From JBOGEB01 sp050743125 (lineage in GTDB: Bacteria; Actinomycetota; Nitriliruptoria; Euzebyales; Egibacteraceae): a DNA stretch of 34,133 nt. The notes under the pieces were generated by a model. It searched no databases, had not been told where the DNA came from, and was given only the letters and a program-made list of their open reading frames with translations. Shown here piece after piece: positions 30,601-34,133 of this stretch (the first letter of the stretch is position 1; every line of letters begins with the position of its first letter). The translations under genes and the position numbers were made by a program. The stretch is taken from assembly GCA_050743125.1 (NCBI GenBank), contig JBOGEB010000021.1, positions 1 to 34,133 of the forward strand. The letters run 5' to 3'.

Positions 30601-31049
30601 CCGCGACCCACGTCATCCACTACGACCGCTGGTGGAACCCAGCGGTCGAGGACCAGGCGACCGACCGCGCGCACCGCATCGGCCAGACCCGGACGGTGGA
30701 GGTCCACAAGCTCGTCACGGCGGGCACGCTGGAGGAGCGAATCGCTGAGCTCCTCGAGCGTAAGCGCGCCCTCGCTGACGCAGTCGTGGGTGCGGGCGAG
30801 ACGTGGGTCACCGAACTTGACGACGAAGCCCTTGCGGAGCTGGTAGCGCTCTCTCGCGACGTGAGCATCATTGACCTCGACGACGACGAAGAGCCGGTCG
30901 GGGCCTGGTCGGGGAGGACGGGCGTGGGCACGCCCGCTGGCGGGTGGGGATCCGTGGATGAGGACGGGCACCCAGGGCCCACTGGCGGGTGGGGATCCGT
31001 GGATGAGGACGGGCACCCAGGGCCCACTGGCGGGTGGGGGTCCGAGTGA
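27690..31049 (+). CDS. SNF2-family DNA-dependent ATPase/helicase
   Basis: This 1119-residue protein has an N-terminal SNF2-associated region (about 1-560), then the helicase core: Walker A DDMGLGKTIQL (about 618), Walker B LDEAQYVKN (about 710), TGTPLENRLAELWS, LLVFTQFVAMGRLL, and LRAGGTGLNLTAATHVIHYD followed by RWWNPAVEDQATDRAHRIGQ (about 995). Such proteins remodel protein-DNA or RNA polymerase complexes. Oddities are a Gly/Pro-rich stretch at about 117-135 encoded by a family C palindrome, a 9-residue tandem repeat (GCGDAPIDH, about 522-550), and a C-terminal 15-residue repeat (GGWGSVDEDGHPGPT). The stop overlaps the SWIM gene by three bases, so the two are coupled. The start could lie slightly upstream, since ATG 27690 has no good ribosome site. 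Confidence 0.93.
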   Translation: MMFCPDAATPADGRFVVYVVDGVGDPQQAAASLGLVQGARDRIRIARPVDDRVVADDVLVWAVPLRTALPALLALPMHVDDALVWRRTPASAMVWALATRLAVRLVSGHHLVPTLVRGRGSGTPEGTLGTPPDPLGADQVHGVWRALVEDSEAGGLLARLTAAMPRSGHALVRGAAGGRPGAGSFVWEPTALLRALLDAVADLAARDGGPAPPTGRPRARLLPWTARWAEALADPQDSVVPLREDAAELVAGVGGWHAGAIQDGGVGTTEFQLVAPDMQDGMWRLDFGVRTPDGELHPAADVWAAPACAHDAPALQETLLRGLGRCARVFAPIDAVLREPAPEHLDLDLDQAWQLLSEASPLLTGVGVVVRLPGDLVRHRLRTRIRLGVEGPGAPRPVELFPLVDLSAFEGRGSEGPDLAFLPGIRAVDGNGRQGTFTGLLTGFRWEIALGDETLSEEEFEAIVAAKSPLVRWRDRWVRVDPDMSERLGRLGEAGEVSLAEALALGLEGDAAADTDWYAPGHGCGDAPIDHGCGDAPIDHGCGDAPIDHGRGDTQSVEFVADGVVALLLDRIRAACDHPPAPKTPDGFVGELRGYQRRGVAWLGGMGALGLGAVLADDMGLGKTIQLIAHLLERSVEGPFLIVCPTSVVGNWEREVRRFAPGMPVTRHHGADRLRALGSAALSGAVLTTYGTLRRDADLLAAVEWDVVALDEAQYVKNPTTAAARAVRRLSTRQVVALTGTPLENRLAELWSVLDATNPGLLGTRASFGRRFVAPIEKRRDAAAAARLRRLVAPFVLRRSKSDPAVIADLPSKIERTVVCPLTAEQAALYQAAVDHTLSMLAGAGRIQRRGRILALLTELKQICNHPAHYLDEPSPRLPGRAGKLAAAQEIVAEATNAGDRLLVFTQFVAMGRLLTAQLSRDLDVDVPFLHGGVAAGGRDRMVERFQSDPDASPVLVVSLRAGGTGLNLTAATHVIHYDRWWNPAVEDQATDRAHRIGQTRTVEVHKLVTAGTLEERIAELLERKRALADAVVGAGETWVTELDDEALAELVALSRDVSIIDLDDDEEPVGAWSGRTGVGTPAGGWGSVDEDGHPGPTGGWGSVDEDGHPGPTGGWGSE
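28043..28094 (+). repeat. family C palindromic element inside the SNF2 gene
   Basis: A 52-bp element has a perfect 12-bp inverted repeat at its ends (GAGGGGATCCGG, CCGGATCCCCTC). The core is AACCCCAGAGGGGACCCTGG. It matches 14522-14566 (minus) and 31996-32040 (minus). It adds residues rich in Gly, Pro and Thr and leaves the reading frame open. Confidence 0.7.
29253..29348 (+). repeat. 27-bp tandem repeat, 3.5 units, in frame
   Basis: The units are at 29253-29279, 29280-29306 and 29307-29333, with a partial unit to 29348. Each encodes HGCGDAPID and carries the self-complementary GCGGGGATGCCCCG. They lie in the linker before the helicase core and do not disturb the frame. Confidence 0.9.
30936..31044 (+). 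repeat. 45-bp tandem repeat, 2.4 units, at the SNF2 C-terminus
   Basis: The units are at 30936-30980 and 30981-31025, plus a partial unit to 31044. Each encodes TGGWGSVDEDGHPGP. The repeat runs up to the stop codon and into the GTG of the SWIM gene, so copy-number changes lengthen or shorten the C-terminal tail by 15 residues. Confidence 0.9.
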
Positions 31050-31792
31050 GCGGCTGGACGGAGCAGTGGCGGGCGGTCGTCGAGTATCCGCGGTTTGCCC
31101 GCCGGGTCGCCCATGGGCGGCAGTTTCACCGCTCGGGGCGGGTGTCGGGGATCCGGGCGACCGCTGGACTGCTGTCGGGCCGCGTGCAGGGCACCCGCGC
31201 GACACCGTACCTCGTGGAGATCACCGTCAGCCCGCTGGACGACGCTCAGTGGGCGCGCGTCATCGACCTGCTCGCGAGCCAAGTGCGCCACAGCGCGCGG
31301 CTGCTCGCCGGACTGTTGCCGGAGGGGCTTGACGTCGAGCTGGAGGCTGCGGGGATCAGCCTCTTTCCGGCGGTCGACGAGTTCGACGTGACGTGCGCGT
31401 GCGGGGACCGTGCGGTCGTGTGCCCACACGCTGCGGGGGTGTGGGAGGCGGCCGCTGAGCTTCTGGAGCGCGACCCGTTCCTCCTCCTGCGCCTCCGCGG
31501 CCGCGGCCGCGACCGCCTCCTCGCCGATCTCGCAGCCGCCCGGCAGCGTGCGGTCCACCCGGAGCGCGAGACGGGCGTGCCGATCGCCGAGTTGCAAGCG
31601 CAGGGGTGGACCCGGCCACGTGCACCCCTGGAGGATCTCCATCTCCCCGTCCTGGGTGCCCCGCCGACCCCCGCCGCCCCCCTCAAGCTGCTCGGTGATC
31701 CGCCCCAATGGGCGGGCGGCGTGAGTGCATGGGACCTGTTCCGACCATTGGTCGAGCGGGCAGCCCGCTACGCCCGCGACCTCGAGCGCTGA
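31046..31792 (+). CDS. SWIM zinc-finger protein
   Basis: This 248-residue protein has a SWIM finger in FDVTCACGDRAVVCPHAAGV (C-x-C, then C-x-H; about residues 115-131). The region before it (SGRVSGIRATAGLLSGRVQG, ATPYLVEITVSPLDDAQW) matches the usual N-terminal domain of bacterial SWIM proteins that accompany SNF2 ATPases. The GTG start overlaps the SNF2 stop (GTGA). Bacterial SNF2 and SWIM genes are frequent neighbours and probably form a DNA-associated complex. The task of this complex is not known. The C-terminal ~70 residues are Pro-rich and then helical. Confidence 0.9.
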   Translation: MSGWTEQWRAVVEYPRFARRVAHGRQFHRSGRVSGIRATAGLLSGRVQGTRATPYLVEITVSPLDDAQWARVIDLLASQVRHSARLLAGLLPEGLDVELEAAGISLFPAVDEFDVTCACGDRAVVCPHAAGVWEAAAELLERDPFLLLRLRGRGRDRLLADLAAARQRAVHPERETGVPIAELQAQGWTRPRAPLEDLHLPVLGAPPTPAAPLKLLGDPPQWAGGVSAWDLFRPLVERAARYARDLER

Positions 31793-31843
31793 CAGAATCC
31801 TGCGTTGTGCAGCCGGCTTTGACGCCATGGGTACGGAACTCGC

Positions 31844-32067
31844 GGTCCGCGCGGAAAACCCGTGGCATTCGTGCGTAAAGCATCCGCACCTCGCGGCGTT
31901 GCGGAGCGCTTGAGGACAACCAGCACACGGCGCGACCCGCGCGGAGCGCTTCGCCTTGCGACGCGGGGAGCACTCCCCCCGGACCCCCTCACAGCGATCG
32001 GGGGCGTCTCCAGGGTCCCTCTGGGTTCCGGACCCCCTCACAGCCGACGGAACTTTCCGCTTGGACC
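31844..32067 (+). repeat. family B MITE-like element, complete copy
   Basis: A 224-bp element runs from GGTCCGCGCGGAAAACCCGT to AACTTTCCGCTTGGACC, with imperfect inverted ends of about 14 bp. It is longer than the 16045 copy because it contains a full family C core at 31996-32040, flanked by duplicated GGACCCCCTCACAGC. This suggests that family C sits inside, or was captured from, family B. Confidence 0.8.
31996..32040 (-). repeat. family C core inside a family B element
   Basis: Read on the minus strand it gives TGAGGGGGTCCGGAACCCAG, then AGGGACCCTGG, then AGACGCCCCCGAT. This is close to the copies in the DUF6390 and SNF2 genes. GGACCCCCTCACAGC occurs on both sides (31981-31995 and 32030-32044), like a tandem duplication of the flank. 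Confidence 0.7.
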
Positions 32068-32234
32068 ACTGGCGCCGGCGCTGATCGCCAGCGCGACACC
32101 CCATTCCGGCCAGGGCCAGCGGGTGCATGCCGACGCAGGTAACCTGGAATTCGTGGGCGTAGGTTGGCCATGGGGTTAACAAAGGGCTTGCTTTTCCTGG
32201 GTGGATTCGTCGTACTCTTGTCATCGGCGCTCCT

Positions 32235-32252
32235 CCCCCCAGCGCTGGGGGG
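32235..32252. promoter_or_regulatory. perfect 18-bp palindrome in the sigma gene leader
   Basis: CCCCCCAGCGCTGGGGGG lies about 190 bases before the GTG start of the sigma factor. It could be an operator half-site pair or an RNA hairpin. There is no U-run, so a terminator is less likely. Confidence 0.4.
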
Positions 32253-32438
32253 CTGTTAGCGTCTAAACAGTTGGGAGTCGCCACGGCAGGATGGGTGCGC
32301 CAGACCGTCAAATGTTGACTGCAGTCGAGTCGGCAGCGCCTCCGTTCTGTACACCATTCCGGGGCTGGCGAGTCGGGCATGCGTGATGGGTGCGGTGTTC
32401 ACCGCGTCGTGCTGTGAAGTGAAGGGTTAGGAGCGACC

Positions 32439-33371
32439 GTGCCGCAGATGGTCGACGAGATGCCGATGCACGATCACGTGCAGCTGTATCTGCGTGAGAT
32501 GGCCCGGACCGCCTTGTTGACCGCTGAGGAGGAGGTCGACCTCGCGAAGCGGTACGAGGCGGGGCTGGAGGCTGAGCGAGTGCTGGCGGAGCGGAAGAAG
32601 TGCTCCCCAGCCCGGCGACGCCAGCTCACGCAGGCCGACCGGGACGGCAAACGCGCCAAGGAAAGGCTGGTCCAGGCGAATCTCCGGCTGGTGGTTTCGG
32701 TCGCTAAGCGGTACCAGGGCCAAGGCCTCCCGCTGCTTGACTTGATTCAGGAAGGGAACCTTGGCCTGCTCCGCGCGGTCGAGAAGTTCGACTACCGGCG
32801 CGGGTACAAGTTCTCCACCTACGCGACCTGGTGGATCCGGCAGGCAGTGGGTCGTGGCGTCGCGGACAAGGGCCGCACGATCCGGCTTCCCGTCCACATG
32901 ATGGAGCGCGTACGGCGTGCCTTGTCGATGCAGCGCGATCTCGCCGAGGCGCTCGGCCGTGAGCCTGCGCTGGAGGAGCTCGCCGAGGAGCTCGGCGAGG
33001 ACACCGCGACGGTCGAGGAGCTGCTCACGTACGCACGGACGCCGACGTCTCTGGAGACACCCGTTGGGGAGGACGGCGACGCCGAGCTCGGCGACTTCAT
33101 CGAGGACCGCAACGCCGACGATCCGATGGAGGTCGCGGCGAAGGGCCTCGCTCGCCAGGAGCTCCTCGACGTTGTCCGTGGACTGCCCGAGCGCGAGCGG
33201 ATCATCCTTGAGCTGCGCTTCGGCCTGTTGGACGGTGAAGCGCGCACGCTCGACGACGTCGGTCGCTACTTCGGCCTCACCCGTGAACGCATCCGCCAGC
33301 TGGAGGCCCGGGCACTGTCGAAGCTGCGCCACCCGTCACGAGGCCGGGCGCTCTCCGACACCGCGGCATAG
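32439..33371 (+). CDS. RpoD-like group 2 sigma-70 factor
   Basis: This 310-residue sigma factor lacks region 1.1. Region 1.2 is DHVQLYLREMARTALLTAEE. Region 2 is complete: LRLVVSVAKRYQGQGLPLLD, LIQEGNLGLLRAVEKFDY and YKFSTYATWWIRQAVGRGVA. Region 3 follows with IRLPVHMMERVRRAL and GREPALEELAEELG. Region 4 has LPERERIILELRFGLLDGEA and the helix-turn-helix LDDVGRYFGLTRERIRQLEA. Region 2.4 matches primary sigma factors, so it should read ordinary -10 elements. It is probably an alternative housekeeping-like factor used in starvation or stress. The GTG start is supported by TAGGAG five to six bases before it. It is not part of the hydrogenase operon, but it might control starvation genes. Confidence 0.93.
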   Translation: MPQMVDEMPMHDHVQLYLREMARTALLTAEEEVDLAKRYEAGLEAERVLAERKKCSPARRRQLTQADRDGKRAKERLVQANLRLVVSVAKRYQGQGLPLLDLIQEGNLGLLRAVEKFDYRRGYKFSTYATWWIRQAVGRGVADKGRTIRLPVHMMERVRRALSMQRDLAEALGREPALEELAEELGEDTATVEELLTYARTPTSLETPVGEDGDAELGDFIEDRNADDPMEVAAKGLARQELLDVVRGLPERERIILELRFGLLDGEARTLDDVGRYFGLTRERIRQLEARALSKLRHPSRGRALSDTAA

Positions 33372-33603
33372 CCCGCTCGACGGGGAAGGAACTTTTTCCG
33401 CACGTCTGCTCCTTGAGGATGTCCGTTAGGCGGACTTCCATGAGCGGACCTCCATGATTGGAGTAGATCGTGCGGGTGGTCCTCCTGGTTGACGATCCGG
33501 CGGCGGCGCGGGTGGGCCCCTGTGCTCATGGCTCGGCCAGATCGACGGGCTGCAGGTCGAGTCTGCGAATGCCCCTTACGGACAGCCATGAGCCTCGCCC
33601 CTG

Positions 33604-33973
33604 ATGACGTCCTCAGCGCTCGTCGATGAGCAGCCATTGGAGCAGGCGGTTGCCGCGCACCTCTGCGAGATCGCCCCGCACCCGGCGCTGCGGCGGCTCG
33701 ACCCCACGACCACATTGGCCGACGACGCCTGGTTGGACGCGGGCATCCCTGCCGACGCGGACCCGTGGTTGCGCACGAGCTGGCACTTCCGGGAGCAGAC
33801 GCTTGGCTGGTCGTGCGGTCGTGCGGTCGTGCGGTCGTGCGGTCGTCATCACCCTGGGCCACAGTCCACAGACCTGCGCTGACGAGCGCTTCGTCCGGGT
33901 CGTGCTCCGCGCCGTTCGACATGCTGCGGGGCTCGCGGAGCCCGCAGCGCTACGGGTCGGGATGCTCGGGTAG
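33604..33973 (+). CDS. small gene interrupted by an octanucleotide repeat
   Basis: The first frame starts MTSSALVDEQPLEQAVAAHL and continues CEIAPHPALRRLDPTTTLAD, DAWLDAGIPADADPWLRTSW, HFREQTLGW. At 33811 four tandem TCGTGCGG units begin. Past them the sense-bearing sequence is in another frame: VVITLGHSPQTCADERFVRV, VLRAVRHAAGLAEPAALRVG, MLG, stop at 33973. With two or five units the two parts would be in one frame; with four they are not. The family is not recognised, and the ribosome site is not obvious. Either an assembly copy-number error or real on/off switching would explain it. Confidence 0.45.
33811..33846 (+). repeat. octanucleotide repeat (TCGTGCGG)4.5
   Basis: There are four perfect units (33811-33818, 33819-33826, 33827-33834, 33835-33842) and a half unit. 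Eight is not a multiple of three, so each unit gained or lost shifts the frame of the surrounding gene. Confidence 0.95.
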
Positions 33974-33991
33974 GCGCGACCGGCGCTGAGC

Positions 33992-34133
33992 ACGTGTTTG
34001 AGAACCGCGGCCTTGCCCCGTGGGCGAAGCGAAGCGCGGTTTCGGCGGCCCTTCTTGTGGGGGACTCCCCCAGCCCCTGGTTGTGGGGGGCTCCCCCAGC
34101 CCCTGGTTGTGGGGGGCTCCCCCAGCCCTGGCC
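33992..34133 (+). repeat. family A element, partial copy with tandem hairpins at window edge
   Basis: The segment begins CACGTGTTTGAGAACCGCGG and continues with CCTTGCCCCGTGGGCGAAGC and GGTTTCGGCGGCC. It matches the reverse complement of 7449-7556. From 34055 a 26-bp unit (TTGTGGGGG[A/G]CTCCCCCAGCCCCTGG) is repeated three times (34055-34080, 34081-34106, 34107-34131). Each unit can fold on GGGGG..CCCCC. The element continues past the window. Confidence 0.75.

Larger units (their letters stand above)
31793..32438. other. 646-base intergenic region with a family B element and a long leader
   Basis: The region holds a full family B repeat (31844-32067) and, further down, the upstream region of the sigma factor gene. 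A possible promoter has TTGCTT (about 32190) and TACTCT (about 32213), but the spacing is poor (19 bases). A perfect 18-bp palindrome lies at 32235-32252. No gene is supported. Confidence 0.5.

Noticed and set aside
32235..32252. Intrinsic terminator at the CCCCCCAGCGCTGGGGGG palindrome
   Set aside because: No following U-run, and it lies in the leader of the sigma gene rather than at the end of a transcript.

Overview
The window comes from a high-GC bacterium, most likely an actinobacterium (Actinomycetota). The evidence is the strong GC bias at third codon positions, GTG and TTG starts with GGAGG-type ribosome sites, and several protein families (DUF5947, DUF6084, DUF6390, DUF6893) that I know from actinobacterial high-affinity hydrogenase loci. 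These family names are from memory and no search was run. The sequence contains one 100-N scaffold gap (13250-13349) and an unusual number of broken reading frames and intergenic repeats.

The core is a one-directional minus-strand locus from 23951 down to 7554. It encodes a group 1h (formerly group 5, atmospheric-H2-oxidising, Hhy type) [NiFe] hydrogenase and most of its assembly set. In transcription order the genes are: hhyS (small subunit with a CxGD proximal-cluster motif), hhyL (large subunit), a NifU-domain protein with a Cys4 C-terminal domain, DUF5947, DUF6084, a 450-residue unknown, the maturation protease, a 34-residue DUF6893 peptide, a frameshifted YceI-like gene, a small YtxH-like protein, hypC, DUF6390, a SIS protein, a HypC-like protein (cut by the gap), a second SIS protein, a second hypC, hypD, hypE and hypF. 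HypF and HypE make the cyanide ligands, HypC and HypD carry the Fe(CN)2CO unit, and the protease trims HhyL. The nickel-insertion genes hypA and hypB are not in the window. A divergent plus-strand arm (24147-26669) carries a RecB/Cas4-like protein with four conserved cysteines but a degenerate catalytic site, a 98-residue protein, a possible 55-residue peptide and a second DUF6390 paralogue. It ends against a convergent PadR-type regulator.

Left of the hydrogenase locus are a DUF421/YetF-like membrane protein with a partner, a small two-helix membrane protein, a graveyard of gene relics (1000-3620: a DUF2293-like gene, a truncated hypothetical gene and an oligopeptide/nickel-type substrate-binding protein), and a pair of ABC exporter half-transporters. 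The first half-transporter is frameshifted at a run of nine G. Right of the locus are a SNF2-type helicase with in-frame tandem repeats, a SWIM zinc-finger partner, a group 2 sigma-70 factor, and a small gene interrupted by an octanucleotide repeat.

Three repeat families run through the window. Family A (247 bp, ends AGAACGTGTTTGA) and family B (187-224 bp, ends GGTCC..GCGGAAA) look like MITEs, that is, small non-autonomous elements. Family C is a palindrome of about 45-52 bp that also sits inside two open reading frames without breaking them. GC-rich hairpins of family A border the assembly gap and the right end of the window.
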